A stretch of DNA of 64,000 nt, taken from Diaporthe sp. PMI_573 (taxonomy: Eukaryota; Ascomycota; Sordariomycetes; Diaporthales; Diaporthaceae). This document shows, one piece after another, positions 46,802 through 59,468 of the stretch. Under the pieces are notes generated by a model, which was not told the DNA's origin, did not search any database, and saw only the letters and a program-made list of their open reading frames with translations. The translations under genes and the position numbers were made by a program. Location of the stretch: contig JAJTUP010000005.1 of the NCBI GenBank assembly GCA_021399435.1, forward strand, positions 1,798,001-1,862,000, written 5' to 3'. Position 1 is the first letter of the stretch; each line of letters begins with the position of its first letter.

Positions 46802-47273
46802 GTATAGGTTATTATTTATTCTTATATAAAGAGTAGTTCTTACTAAAGTTCCTTCTAAAGATTTCAAATCTTGGTTGCCCTTTCTATAGCTGATTATACT
46901 TCTAGCCTGGAGATTGGTTCTCTATAGGCTTCTGGTTTATAGCTATAGTTTATGTAGAAGGGCGATACCTTTATAGTACCTATATCTACACTGTTGTAGG
47001 CAAACTATACCATAGGTAGTAGTTATACCTAGTTGTTTTATTTATAGTTAACATAACTATGAAGATACTGTTCTAAAATTTAGTTTAGTCTTTTAGTCTA
47101 CCCATCTATCTAAGGGTGGAAAGCTATAGATAGCTTTAATTTTATGCCAAGTTGTCTTATGAGTAATTACTAAAAGTTAGAGGTAAACACTATTCCTCTA
47201 TCTAACACTATTTCCTATAGTATGCTATGGTTACTGATGATTATCTATAGGAAGGTATATACGAGATCATCTG

Positions 47274-47795
47274 TGTTAAACGGAAACGCTCATTTAGGTG
47301 TGGGCGCTGCACGTAGGGAGTTACCCTAGACTTCACGGAAGGAGTTACCCTAGACTTTTTGCTAGTGGCGTGCGCGCTGGCAGATGAGTTTGGTGGCCGT
47401 GAGCCGATTTTTTGGGCTGTTTTAAGACCCTAACTTCGAACCTCTGCATTCCCCTTATTTCTTACCCAAAAAGCATGTAACCTAGTTTGTTAGATAGCCT
47501 GATTTCTGAAGTTTATCTGTATTTAGTTTGGTTACTGTCAGGGTTAGGGTTGGCTGGCTGTTTGAAGCCAAAGATGGTGGGTCTGAGGGCCGAATTTTCC
47601 GGCCCCTCCATTCCTGCACCAGAGCCAACCGCAGCGTGCCCAGGGTTGAGGTCATGTCGGAGGGACTGTGAGGAGGGCTGACAGAAGCCCACTCAAATTT
47701 AATGCAAAGTTGTCCAAACCATTCTCAAGCGTCCCAACAAGACCTCAGTGCACCCTACTGCTACCTGACTCCCATTCGATCCACCAACCTTCAGA
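47274..47795 (+). mobile_element. Family B unit no. 2
   Basis: This 522-bp unit starts TGTTAAACGGAAACGC and ends CCACCAACCTTCAGA, with the target duplication ATCTG (47269-47273, 47796-47800). It contains a direct repeat of GGAGTTACCCTAGACTT near its start and is inverted relative to unit 1. It is inserted in the integrase-region relic of the inner A element. Confidence 0.86.
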
Positions 47796-47800
47796 ATCTG

Positions 47801-50300
47801 CATTGCTTACCTCCTTATATAGCAGGAAGTATAAGTATTTCATAAATCTATTAATAATAACCAGGATGCTATCATACTAGGCTCCTATTATTAGTTTCTT
47901 TGAAAGTAGTAGCTTAATGATAAAGTCTAGGCTAATGGATTACTATAGTCCATCAGGTACTAGCAGAGGTTATAGTAGACTATAAGGTTTATGTCTCGTG
48001 GTCTTGCTTCTATAACATGTATTACAGTCCTAGATAACTATTTAGACTTCTTTCTTTATTTTTAGAAAGTAGTAGTATTATCTAATTCTTTTAATTATTA
48101 TTATAATTCCTTAATATCTATATACTAGGGCTTCGTGGATTTGTTTAATGAGTTCCTTCTATAGGTTTATAGGTATGAAGAGTTATTTTCCTTAATATAA
48201 CATTTCATTATCTTCTACTATTTATCCTTTAGTTTCTAGGGACATACTTTAGTAAGCTACCTTAAGCTTATTTTCCTAGCTAAGGTTAACCTTGGCTTAG
48301 AGTATCATTACTAGTTATCAGGGTTCTTGTAGCAAGTCTCTATTAAAGGTAACTTGGAAGATACTCTATATTTTTAGTAGAACCTCCTATAGGTAGTCTA
48401 GCTATCTACTAAGTATATCTACTCGTCCGTTCTTAGATCCCTTATAGTAGGTAATCCTAAGGTTAAATTATAATAAGAACTCTACCTATCTAATCTAGTA
48501 CTTATTAAGTTCTTTAGTCATCGTGAAGTATATAAGGTTCTTGTAGTTAGTATAGACTTAAACCTAGTACTTAGCTCTTATAAGGTAATGCTACCATTCC
48601 TCAAATACTTTAATTATCACCATAAGTTCCTTATCATATATAGGGTAATTAAGCTCTAGTCCATTAAGCTTTTTTAAAAAGAATATAATAAGGTATAGTT
48701 TACCTTAGTCATCTCATTAACCTAGTTATCCTCCTATCATAAAGTCTAAGGCATTAGTCTCAACTTCGTAAACCTTATTAGGGTCTACTTTAACTAGTAT
48801 TAGTTCTTCCAGAATCTTCTAGGTTATTGTATTGAAAGTATCTTGTACTTCCTACATCTATTAAAATTCTTCTTCCTTCTTAGTAAGGTCTATAAGAGGC
48901 TTTACAAGTCCTCCATAGCCTTTAATAAATTACTTATAGAAGTTAATATATCTAAGGAATCCTCGAACTTTTTTAACATTTATGGGTATAGGCCAGTATT
49001 TAATGGCCTTGATCTTAGATACTTATATTATAATCTATCCAGGTTAAATAGTGTATTTAAGGTAGTTGACTTCCTTGGTATAGAACTTGCTTTTCTCTAG
49101 CTCGACTAGAAGTTTTATATCCTAGAGTTTTTGTAGTACCTTGTATATATATTCCTTGTGTTCTTTAAGTATTCTAGAGTAGATAAGGATATCATCAAGG
49201 TATATAACCACGAAGATATCTAAATATTCTCTAAGAACATGATTAATCATAGCTTAGAACAATACTAGTACGTTAGTTAATCTAAACAGCATAACTAGGT
49301 ATTTAAAGTATCTGTAGCGTGTTTAGAACGCTGTTTTCCATTCTTTGCCCTTTTTCATTCTAATGAGGTTATAGGCTCCTTTAAGGTCTAGGGTTATAAA
49401 CCATTAAGCTCCTTATAGTCAGTCTCGTAGTTCCTTGATCAAAGGTAGCGGGTAGTAGTTTTTAATAGTAATATCGTTTAGTTAGTAATAATCTACACAA
49501 AGTTATAGCTTCCCGTTCTTCTTTAGTATAAAAAGGATTAGATATCCTGTAGGTAAAGTAGATGGTTAAATGTAACCTTTCTCTAGGTTCTCGTCAAGGT
49601 ACTCCCTAAGTACCTTAAGTTATATTTTATTAAGTCTGTAGATTTTGGTGAATTTAGGTATCTTCCCTAGTTCTAGGGGTATTTCGTAATCCTAGTTATT
49701 GTATTTAGGTAGTCTGGTGTTAAGTATTGCTAAAAATAGCTTAGTATACTTATAGTATTCCTAAGGTATAAACTCCTGAGGATCCTTCTCTACTACCTTA
49801 GCCTTTTATAGGTAGGTGATAAATTATTAAAGGATAGGTTTAACTCGTTTTACTAAGCTAATCCTTTAGGCCTTTAGTACTTGTTATAAGGTTTCTGTAG
49901 GCGAGGTAACTATAACTATAGGTATTGTTTTATACTATGTATACTAGATCTCTTATATCTATTTTAATGTTTATTAGATTTCCTTAATATGTTCTTGTAC
50001 TATAAGTATAATTTATTATTTTCTTATATCAATCCACATCAGACTACCCTCTTTATCAGGTTTGTATTATATTTAGCTTGATAGTAAGTCTTTCTTATTA
50101 GTCTATGGCGGACTGCCTGGTTTATGCTATTGTTATACTAGCTTGTTTAGGGGCTATTCTAAAGCTTGCCTAGGGACTAAGTCCTTCTCTCTATCTTAAG
50201 AGGTAGTTACTAGGCTTATTTAAGTATACATTCAGGTGCTATCCTTAGGAACTAAGCTCTACTCATCCTTGTAATGTATGATTATTCCTTTTACTAAGCT
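47801..50300 (-). pseudogene. Family A pol relic: RNase H and reverse transcriptase
   Basis: On the minus strand the reverse transcriptase block reads ILFILKKNGKL then LCVDYY near 49480-49545 and [12 protein letters not shown] at about 49180-49210; the YLDD catalytic box (49192-49203) is still intact. RNase H and integrase remnants follow towards 47.8 kb. Stops are frequent at former Gln, Arg and Trp codons. The frame continues beyond the C insertion at 56303. Confidence 0.8.
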
Positions 50301-50574
50301 TGTAATAGGCTGAGGCCTGGAGGAATGGCACTCGGTTGCCCTTGGCCGTACACCCCCCCCGGGGGGGGTACCCGGGACACGGCTACCGCCATATTCATGC
50401 TATGCCTACAACGGAAGCCTTTGATGACAAAGCAACGTATGGACATCTCTGATCAGGAGGCAACACATGGCACGGAAGCCCTGTATCTTGGTTTTCTTCT
50501 ATTTTGGTTCTTCAAGTTGAGATACTTGTAGAGTGGCCTAGTTAGTTGCAATATGCTACCTTGAGACCGTTACA
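50301..50574 (+). repeat. Family C 5' LTR
   Basis: This 274-bp LTR contains a C8G8 palindrome at 50353-50368. It differs from the 3' copy mainly by C/T and G/A changes. It is the less mutated of the two LTRs. Confidence 0.93.
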
Positions 50575-51319
50575 TTATCTTAACTTCTATAACCATGGTA
50601 CCTTTTGTTTTGATAGAAGTATGGAAGAACTCCTTTTTCTTTAATTAGGGAGTGCTATTTAGGCCCGCGACTTGCTGCCTAATAGTACTATGGAAAGCCG
50701 GTATATACCTCTTGTGGGAGTGTACTGTACACGGTCTAGTAGTAGACAAGTTAGTCTGTAAAGTTGATAGATTTTTCTGGGGAGCTCTTGATTTTGAGGA
50801 GAGTCGTCCTGTGATTAGAACGAAAGCCTTGTTACCCTTTTATATACTAAAGGTCTTAGATAGCTGATGAGGAAGCTGTTCCTGTATTTAAAGGTCTTGA
50901 GTACTTGAGATAGGAACAGAGTAGTTAGCGGTCTTGTAAATCTATAAAGGTCTTGTAGTCTAGACTGATTAGAAGCCAGGGCGCTATATTGACTCCTTAT
51001 TACTAGAGATAGCCCTGAAGAGATGTCTACTATGATGGCGTCTAATAATATAACGGGGGATGCCTAGTTAGGGGAACCTTAAGTATAATAGTAGTCCTAG
51101 TTAATAGAGATGTTAAAACTCCTAAGTAATTAACTCTTAGAGATCTGATCTAAGTAGTTAAAGGAGAAAGAAGCTAGTTGGTAGAAGATTTGATAACTAG
51201 AAGAAGACCTGGCTACCCTTTAATAAGGGCTAGCCCTTATGATGACTCCCTACGACCTAGTCCTATCTCTCTTGACTACTCCTGACTTGATTAGAAGTAT
51301 AAAGAAAAGAGCTTTGTTT

Positions 51320-52260
51320 CTCGACCCTCCTAAGTTTGATGGAAACTGAAGTGTCTTTAGGGGGTGGTATATGGAGATGAAGAGCAAGCTGGTAGTTGAT
51401 GGGCTAGTGATTGGGAGCCCTTTTGATTAGTTTGTGTATATATATACTAGACTGGAGAAGTCTGCCTAGAATATGATTGTGGTATTTGTGGAGAGGGGTG
51501 GACTAGAAGGAACGTTTGACCTTGATAGGTACCTGGTATATCTTGCTAACATCTATGGTGACCTGAATAGTAAGGCTAGGGTACTTGATTGCCTTTGTTA
51601 CCTGTAATAATAAGAGAAGGAGAAGTTTTCTGCTTTTCTCCTATGATTTGAGAAGGAACTCGTAGACTGTGGTGGTATTGAATGGCCTGTATATATGTAG
51701 ATTAACTAACTTGAGGGAGTATTTAACCTTATGATGAGGGATAGACTTATTAGGCTGATTAGCTTGCTAAGAGATAACTTTGGGGTATATATTTAGATGC
51801 TTTAAACTATTAGGTCTATGCTGGATAGTCTAGTATTTGCGAAGAAAGGGAGGATATAGTGAGCCTTACCTTCTTTAGATAGGAGATAAGGATTAAGCTA
51901 TAGTAGAGAAGTTATAGAAGCTGTTATTGCTAATGATTAGATGGATTAGGAGCTAACTAGGGCTAATAGTACCTCTATTTAGAATAACAAGAAGCTTAAA
52001 GGAAAACGAGCTAAGTAGGTTGATAAGAAGGAGCTTGACTGAAGGGTAAAGGAAGGTAGATGCTTTAGATGTGGAAGATCAGGGTATATAGTAGAGAAAT
52101 GCCCCTTTAAACCTGTATATTGCCCGAGTAACCTGCTAGAGAGGGTTATTAAGACGAAGAAGAGTAAGCCTGGTAAGTAGGTTATAGTAGTAGATAGTGA
52201 TAAAGAAACTACTATCGTCTTTGATTAGGATGAAGGGAGTTTGGGAAAAGAGTAACCTCT
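51320..52260 (+). pseudogene. Family C gag relic with mutated zinc knuckle
   Basis: Fragments read DPPKFDGN then FRGWYMEMKSKLVVDG, followed by YIYTRLEKSA, typical of fungal gypsy gag. The zinc knuckle at 52061-52102 reads CFRCGRSGYIVEKC, with Tyr where the CCHC motif needs His (CAT to TAT). Internal TAG stops replace probable Gln or Trp codons. Confidence 0.82.
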
Positions 52261-52329
52261 AGTAAAAGTTATTGTTAGGAGTTAGCAGAGGCTAGGGCTA
52301 AGTAGTAAGTATTTAAGAAGTAGATGGAT

Positions 52330-53810
52330 GGTAAAGGGATCTATGTTAACTGTGGTATAAATAGTACCTATTATATTAAGGTATTTGTTAATAGTAGTTG
52401 TCTATATTATGCTTTAGTTAGTAAATACTTTGCCTAATATTAATACCTACTATATATCTTGATTACCCCTAGGTCCTTAGAATAAGTTAGTTTAACTGTA
52501 GAGGATGTTATTATGTATGTGGCTTATGGTGATATCGATATTAATAGCTATAAGTAGTTAAGGGTATTCTTTTATATAATTCTTAATTAGAAAGAAGACC
52601 TAATACTTGGTTAACTATAGATGAACGCTGAGTATGTAGTGCTTAACTTGGTAAAGAAGGAAGTGTTGATTAGTTTCTTAGGATTAGTTGTAAAGGAAAG
52701 AGATTCTGAGGAGGACCCTTGGTATCTACTTAAGTAGCTTATAGGATTAGTATATTTAGTAATAGTTTGTTAAGAGAGGAAGACGCCCTTTAATTAGATG
52801 TAGGGCCCTATTATATTTATTATAAGCCTTGTGGATATTGAGAAAGTACTAAAACTAAAGCCTAAGGGTGACTTATGTAAGAAGCTCTCCCTATAGTATT
52901 ATAAATTCCTGCCCCTATTTGACTAGAAGGAAGCTAACAAGCTTTTATAATACTAGGAAGGAACTAATTATGCTATTCCTTTAGAAACTATATTTGAAGG
53001 AAAAGAAAAACCTGTGCTTTGGGGGCTACTGTATGGAATGTCTTGAGAGGAGTTAATTGTATTATGGAAGACTTTAATAAAATATCTTGATAAGAATTTT
53101 ATTTGAGCGAGCTGTTTACCTACTTCCTTACTAGTGCTATTTACTAAAAAGCCTGGTAGAGGACTACGATTTTGTATTGATTACTAGGCTTTAAATGAAA
53201 TTACGAAGAAGGACTGGTACCTCCTGTCCCTGATTAGTGAGACGTTATACTCCTTGTCTAAAGCTTGATGGTTTATAAAGCTAGATATTATTACTGTGTT
53301 CTATAAGATCTGGATTAAGGAAGGGGATAAATGGAAGATAGTCTTCTAGACCTAATATAGTCTGTTTAAATAGCTAGTGACGCCTTTTAGGTTGACTGGA
53401 GCTCTTATAACCTTTTAATGCTATATTAATTCTCTGTTGTAAGACTACCTTGATGAATTTGTTTCTGCTTATATTAATGATATTTTGATTTATTTAGATG
53501 GAAGCTTATCTGATTACTGTGAGAAGGTGAAGAAGGTCTTATCTAGACTCTAGAAGGCTGGCCTATAAGTGGAAATTGATAAGTGTGACTTTGAGGTAAA
53601 GAGTATTATGTACCTAGGGTTTATTATGGAAGCTGGAAAAGGGATTTGAGTGGACCTTAGGAAAATTGAGGCTATTAAGTCTTGGGAACCCCCCTGATTA
53701 GTTAGAGGAGTACGAGGTTTTATCGGGTTTGCTAACTATTACCACAAATTTGTCCCAAACTTCTTAGATATTGCTTGCTCTCTTATAATGCTTACTAAGA
53801 AGGATGTTGT
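52330..53810 (+). pseudogene. Family C protease and reverse transcriptase relic
   Basis: The protease active-site triplet reads NSS at 52390-52398 in the position of the aspartic Asp-Ser-Gly, consistent with G-to-A change. The reverse transcriptase is recognisable from about 53130 (TKKPGRGLRFCIDY) through YPLP-like and TPFRLTGAL segments. The catalytic box reads YIND (about 53470-53482) instead of Y-x-D-D. The last recognisable block is the FIGFANYYHKF-type segment near 53720-53750. Confidence 0.85.
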
Positions 53811-55760
53811 GTTTAATTAGATTGATGAATGTAAACAGGCCTTCTAGAAGTTTAAGGATCTTCTGATTAGTGCCCTAGTACTGGTGTAATGGGATCTAGA
53901 TAGACGGACGGTGCTTGAGACTAATTCCTCTAGATATACTACCAGAGGAGCCCTCTCCTAATGTGATGATGAAGGAATCCTGTGACTAGTGGTGTTTTAT
54001 TTAAAGAAGAACCTCCTAGTAGAGTGTAATTACTTGATTTATGATAAGGAATTACTAGTAATTATATGATGTATGGAATAATGGGATGTAGAACTATGGA
54101 GCGTCTTCTTGTTTAAGGTCCTTACTAACTATAAGAACCTTAAGTACTTCTGGACTAAACAATAGCTAATAGAATGATAAATCTACTGGTTCTAGATCCT
54201 AGCTTGTTATAACTTCTAGTTATGATATTACCCTAGGAAGGAAGTAGTAGTACCTAATGTATTATTATGGTGGGAGCAGGATATACCTTAAGATGTAAGT
54301 GATGATAGGTTGGTAGAGAGATACTTCTAGCTATTGAAAGCTGTAACTTGCTATATATGTGTTTTGACTTAGATAGCTTTGATTAGACTAGGAGCTGTTT
54401 AGGTTAAGGCTGGATTTGTAGTAGAAGGAGATTGTGATGGTGATTCTGATGAGTAGGTAGATAAGTTAAGTCCCCTATTATCCCTGTTTAAAGATCCTGT
54501 ATTATAGGAGCTATGGTTTGTGGGATTATAATAGAATAACTGCTATTGGTTGATTAGAAAGGTAGTAATGGATGGAGAGAGGCAGCTTCCTTAGTAGTGG
54601 GGGTTGCCTATTTTAATCTCAGAATGCTTGGTAGATAATTAGTCTTGGCTGCTTTGGAGGGAGCGTGTTTGGATCCTGCACTATGAACCTTTTTGTATAA
54701 AGATTATCTAGGATACCTATGACTTTTATCTAGCTGGATACCTAGGTAGGGATACTACGAAGGCCCTGGTCAACTGTAATTTTACGTAGCCTAGGTTGAG
54801 TCAGGATGTATGATGTTTCCTAAGGAATTGCGATGTTTGTGGAAGGAAAGTAATTTGGTGTGAGAAGAAGAGAGGCCTCTTAAAGCCCTTACCTATACCT
54901 GATTGGTACTGGGTAGAGATTTCTATTGACTTTATTATGTACTTGCCTCTAATAAAGTAAAGTAATGTAACTGTTATGATGGTAGTGATAGACTGGCTCT
55001 TTAAGGATTGAATCTTTGAGCTAATGACCTTAATAATGGCTAAAGAAGTGGCCTAACGTTTGTTATGGTGTCTGATTAGACACTATGGGATCCCCTAGAG
55101 TATTGTGTTAGACCGTGGGCCCTAATTTGTTAGTTTGTTCTGGAAGAAAATCTGTAAGATCCTCTAGATCATAAGGTGCTTATCCTTAGTATACTACCTA
55201 GAGATAGACGGGGTAACTGAGTGTGTAAATTAAGTGGTTGAGGACTATGTTAGAATGTATGCTATGTATTGGTAGGAAAACTGGGAAGAGCTAGCCCCTA
55301 TAGCTATACTTGTTATTAATAACCGGGACTTTATGTTAATGGGTATAAGTCTCTTCTTTGTTAGCTATAGATATTACATAGACGTTCTAGGCCTAATTGG
55401 GCTAGAAGAAAAGCTGAGAATTACTGCTTAGTCTCTGCTAGTAGTAGTAGAAGTATTTGTAGGTTGACTTAGAGAAGCTATAGAGTTAGCTTAAGTAGCT
55501 ATAGCCTTTATATAAGAAAGGTAGGAGTTATATAGTAACCGAGACTGATAACCTGCTGATTAGTTCTGTAAAGGTGATAAGGTTTGGCTCTAACTGAAGA
55601 ATATTGTTACGACGTGCCCTTTAAAGAAGTTAGATTGGGTTAATGTTAAGTACATAGTCCTAGACGTTATTGGGATATATAATTGCTGGCTGAACACACC
55701 TCTAGGGGTCTATAATGTGTTTTATGTTTCCCTCCTCTGCTGCACTATAATGAACCTGTT
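53811..55760 (+). pseudogene. Family C RNase H and integrase relic
   Basis: RNase H remnants span about 53.88-54.3 kb. The integrase is visible from about 54.8 kb: LRNCDVCGRK (zinc-binding CxxC), RGLLKPLPIPDW and EISIDFIMYLPL, followed by the catalytic-core stretch to about 55.4 kb. Many TAG/TAA/TGA codons interrupt the frame. Confidence 0.82.
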
Positions 55761-55824
55761 ACTTTTATAGGTGGTTAATGATTTATAACCACCGCTGGTA
55801 ATCTAGATGGGTGATCCTAATCAG

Positions 55825-55935
55825 GACAAATATGAGGTAGAGAAGATCCTGGTATATAAAAGGAAAGGTTCCTAGACGAAACTATATATGAAGTGGATGG
55901 GCTATGCTTAGCTAACTTAGGAAAGTATATAAGAT
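55825..55935 (+). pseudogene. Family C chromodomain relic
   Basis: EVEKILVYKRKGS, a stop, then KLYMKWMGYA fits the chromodomain EVE-IL...YLVKWKGY pattern found at the C-terminus of chromovirus-type integrases. It directly precedes the 3' LTR. Confidence 0.75.
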
Positions 55936-56028
55936 CTTGACAATACTAAGGTGTTGGATGCCTATAAATTAAAAATTAGATATTAGCTGGGTTTTAATTA
56001 GGACGTTAGTACTATAGAAGGGGGGTAA

Positions 56029-56302
56029 TGTAATAGGCTGAGGCCTGAAGGAATAGTACTTGGTTGCCCTCGGCTGCACACCCCCCCTAGGGGGGGTACC
56101 TGGGACATGGCTACTGCTATATTCATGCTATGCCTATAACGGAAGCCTCTGATGACAAAGTAACGTACAGACGTCTCTGATTAGAAGGTAACATATAGTA
56201 CAGAAGCCCTGCATCTTGGTTTTCTTCTGTTTTAGTTCTTCAAGTTGAGATACTCGTAGAGTGGCCTAGCTAGTTACAATATGCTACCTTGAGACCGTTA
56301 CA
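56029..56302 (+). repeat. Family C 3' LTR
   Basis: This 274-bp LTR is the partner of 50301-50574. Its palindrome reads CCCCCCC-TA-GGGGGGG, that is two changes at the centre. More G-to-A and C-to-T changes are seen here than in the 5' LTR. Confidence 0.92.
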
Positions 56303-56307
56303 AAGCT

Positions 56308-58995
56308 AACAGGGTTTACCTAGTAAATCTAGCCAGTAGTCTAATCTATCCAAAGGTTGTTCTTTCTTAACTAAGGTATTCCTAGAATTAACTAATAATC
56401 TACTATCTTAGTAATATTAAACAAGAGTTACTTAATATAGTCCTAGATCTAGACCTAGAGGTAATTAGTCTCTATATTAATAATACTATTTCTATAAGTA
56501 ACTTCCATACTATCAACTATATTAAGTCTATAGGGTTCCCTCTTCTTATACTATATAAAGTAATATTTATTCACCATCTTCAGGGAGATAAAGTTCCCCT
56601 ATACTCTACTATTAATAAGTATATAGCACTAGTAGGCTCTAAGCTCTACCTTGATTTTCAAATATCAATAATCATTATTGGTATTTATCATACACAAGTA
56701 CCTTGTAAGTATTTCTCCTACTATCTAAGGTTTTATAGATAGCCTATCTAGTTTTTTAGCTATCCATAGTCCTTTCCTAGGACTTTATTAATACTTTTGA
56801 TGTTTCATTATATAATACTCTATGATTATTACAGATCTTCCATAAGCTATTATATACTTTCTTCCTATATCGTAGGCTTCATAAGGCTAAGAATCTATCC
56901 TTATTACTATAGTTAGTACCATTCTTCAACCTTGTCGTCCATATATACTCAACATTCCTTGTTCTTACAGGTATGCCATCTAGTAGGGTTATATAGACAT
57001 ACTAAGAGGGTGTATAGATTAAGTCGAAACATTATATAGCTTACATTATTATATTATTTCTTAAGTTCCCATCCTTTAAAGTCGTCTCTTTTATAAGTTT
57101 GTTAGATATCTTGCCCTTAGTACCTTTACAGGAACTAGTCGTAGCTTACCTTCTCCTACATATAGATTCTATATCTATTATAAATACATAAGGCCCAAAA
57201 GATGCTAAAATAATAACCATAGCAAGGGAACGTCCTTCCTGCATCTCCATCCTTCTTAGTCTCCTTCCTCAGTTCTCACGTTACTTACTCAAAGAGTTGT
57301 CCTATAATTAGTACTTCTATAATGTTAGTCCTGGGGGCCAGTAGGGGTACTCTTCCTAAGTATACCTACGGGTCCTCTTACTATACTCGAGGTATAAGTA
57401 GATTTTAGGGAATTTTTCCTGCTAGCTCCTTCCTAGGGTTATATAGAGGTTCCTTCCATCCTCCCATAGCTAGGGTACGTCATCATCCTATACCCTTAGA
57501 GAACTAGTTAGCTCCTTCTTTATCACTTAGGTATATAATATAATTATCATTATAGCAGGCTGTCTAGCTAAGTAAGGAGTACTTCTTGGCTTCTTTAGCC
57601 TTGTCTAGTTCTATATATACTAGCTATAATAGTTATTATTAGATCATTTCTCCTATTTTTAACTCGCCTTCTTATTTATTATTAGTAAGTAAGTTTTAAA
57701 GAGTAATACCAAATAGGATTCTTCCATCTTCCGTTACCTAGTCTAGGTATACTAGGCATAGTTTGTACTATTCAGTCCTATACCAGTAGTATTGCTTAGT
57801 AATAGCTTACTATATCTTTAAGCATAGTGGCTTGCTAGTACAGATAATTACGTTAGCCTATCTAGAGCCTTTAAGTATAGGCTTCTAATCTCTATTTTTC
57901 TTAGGGCTATAATATTCTTTCACGAAGTATCCTATCTTATTATAGTTATAGTATTTAATATCCTTTTTATCTTTCTATTATATAGTATTAAGCTCTATAA
58001 GGCCTAATTACTACCCCCATTAGGTTAGATTATTACGGTTATATCTCTTTCTAGTATTAGGTTTACTTCTCTAGTTATTTTACTAGAATAGTCTGGGATT
58101 GATACTACGTTTCTCCTAACGTCTCTCGTAAAGCCTATTATTAAGTTTAATAGCTAGTTTAATATACTATAAGAAGTCGTTAAGTTTATTATACCTAGCT
58201 AACTCATCCTTTACATCTTCCTTTAGTCCCTAATAAAACATGAAGATCTTGGTATTGTGGGTAGAATTAACTCGGGTATAGATTCGTCAGAATTCTACTA
58301 CATAGGCCGAGGCTAGTCCTTTCTATTATAGTTTTAACAATTCCCTTTTAGCTTATTATTCTTTATTAAGGTCCTAGAATAGAGCTTAAAAAGCGTTTTC
58401 ATAGTTCTCGTATCTACTAAACATCTCCTAAGTCTCCTACTTACATTTCTCAAATTCTTTAGCATTAACAAAATCAGTAAGGTATAGTTTAAACCAAGCA
58501 AGCACTCTTCCCTTAAGGAATAAGGCTACATACATAATTTATTTTCCATCTACTTAGCTATCTATATAGTTAAAACACTAGTAGGCCCTAACTTAGATAA
58601 GGTAAGGTTACAACTAGCCCGGAGTCCCATCATAAGGGGTCAGGCTATTAAGCTTAACATTTTCCTTAGTTGGAATTAGGGTATTAACAATAATAGCAGC
58701 AGCCCGAAGGATAGTGACTTCCTTTTTAAGGTTTTCCATTTCCTCATTTTACTTAGCCTACCCATTCATAAGGGTATAGAGGTAATTAACCTCGCTAACC
58801 AACTCCTAGAGTTATTCATTAGTCATCCCACCATTATTATTAGTATTATTATTAGTATTACTATTAATAGCATCGTCTAATTCCTATAAAAGGTTTTACT
58901 AGAGGTTATTATTTCCAAATCCAGACATCGTAAAGATATTATATATAATATTACTCAAAGTCCACGTCATAACGTATAAACAAAAGCAGTCAAAA
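56308..58995 (-). pseudogene. Family A protease and gag relic
   Basis: This is the 5' half of the inner A element on the minus strand, separated from the rest of pol by C. Near 57.91-57.97 kb a knuckle-like block reads KDIKYYNYNKIGYFVKEY, with Tyr at expected Cys and His positions. A gag capsid-like stretch follows at 58.1-58.5 kb. The internal part ends at the 5' LTR at 58996. Frames are heavily interrupted. Confidence 0.7.
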
Positions 58996-59468
58996 TATAA
59001 TAATCAAGGTTTCCTAAGTCCTCTAAACCATAAATCAAGGTTTATATCCAAAATACATAACAAGGCGGTTAATTAAGCAATAGGGTTTCTAACAATAATC
59101 ACAAGCTAATGAAAGCTATTCAGGGTAAATACTTAGATTAACTACTAAAAAGCTGTCCATCCTATCTAGCTATCTAGTAATAAGTATATTCTTATATATC
59201 CATCTCTTTAGTAAGGCTTACCAGGAGCGCTAGTTGCTCCTAGCAATCCAGTATAGAGGAGCGTCAGGAGTATTAGTCGCTCCTATCACTCCTTGGTATT
59301 AGATTACTAGGATCAATTATCACTCTAATTAATCTATCTTATCTAATCAGCAATTACGTAACCTTTAGCTTGGTCCCTTATACTGTTCGTTTGGCTAGTA
59401 TACTAGCCTAGTAGGGTTATTCCTTTACAGAACTAACCATTAGTCCTATTTCTGTTAGGGTCGTAACA
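58996..59468 (-). repeat. Family A LTR no. 3 (5' LTR of inner element)
   Basis: This 473-bp LTR starts TATAATAATCAAGG (first G changed to A) and ends GGGTCGTAACA, followed by the AGTGG duplication. It is the partner of 44633-45105. Confidence 0.92.

Larger units (their letters stand above)
50301..56302 (+). mobile_element. Family C Ty3/gypsy chromodomain element, complete but RIP-inactivated
   Basis: A 6,002-bp element has two 274-bp LTRs (50301-50574, 56029-56302), both starting TGTAATAGGC and ending CCGTTACA, and a perfect 5-bp target duplication AAGCT (50296-50300, 56303-56307). A polypurine tract GAAGGGGGGTAA precedes the 3' LTR. Gag, protease, reverse transcriptase, RNase H, integrase and chromodomain relics follow in this order on the plus strand. 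All frames are broken by stops. It is inserted in the pol region of the inner A element and is therefore younger than it. Confidence 0.93.
44633..59468 (-). mobile_element. Inner family A Ty3/gypsy element with nested insertions
   Basis: The element is bounded by two 473-bp LTRs (44633-45105 and 58996-59468) and a perfect 5-bp target duplication AGTGG (44628-44632 and 59469-59473). It lies inside another copy of the same family. Insertions of C (50301-56302), B1 (46268-46801) and B2 (47274-47795) interrupt it; without them it is about 7.8 kb. Reading on the minus strand it has gag with a zinc knuckle (about 57.9-58.7 kb), protease and reverse transcriptase, RNase H, integrase and a chromodomain near 45.9-46.0 kb. 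All frames carry many stops. The base composition is strongly AT-rich, as after RIP. Confidence 0.9.

Noticed and set aside
47487..47880. Small frames within family B unit 2
   Set aside because: They do not occur intact in the other B units and lie in LTR-like sequence.
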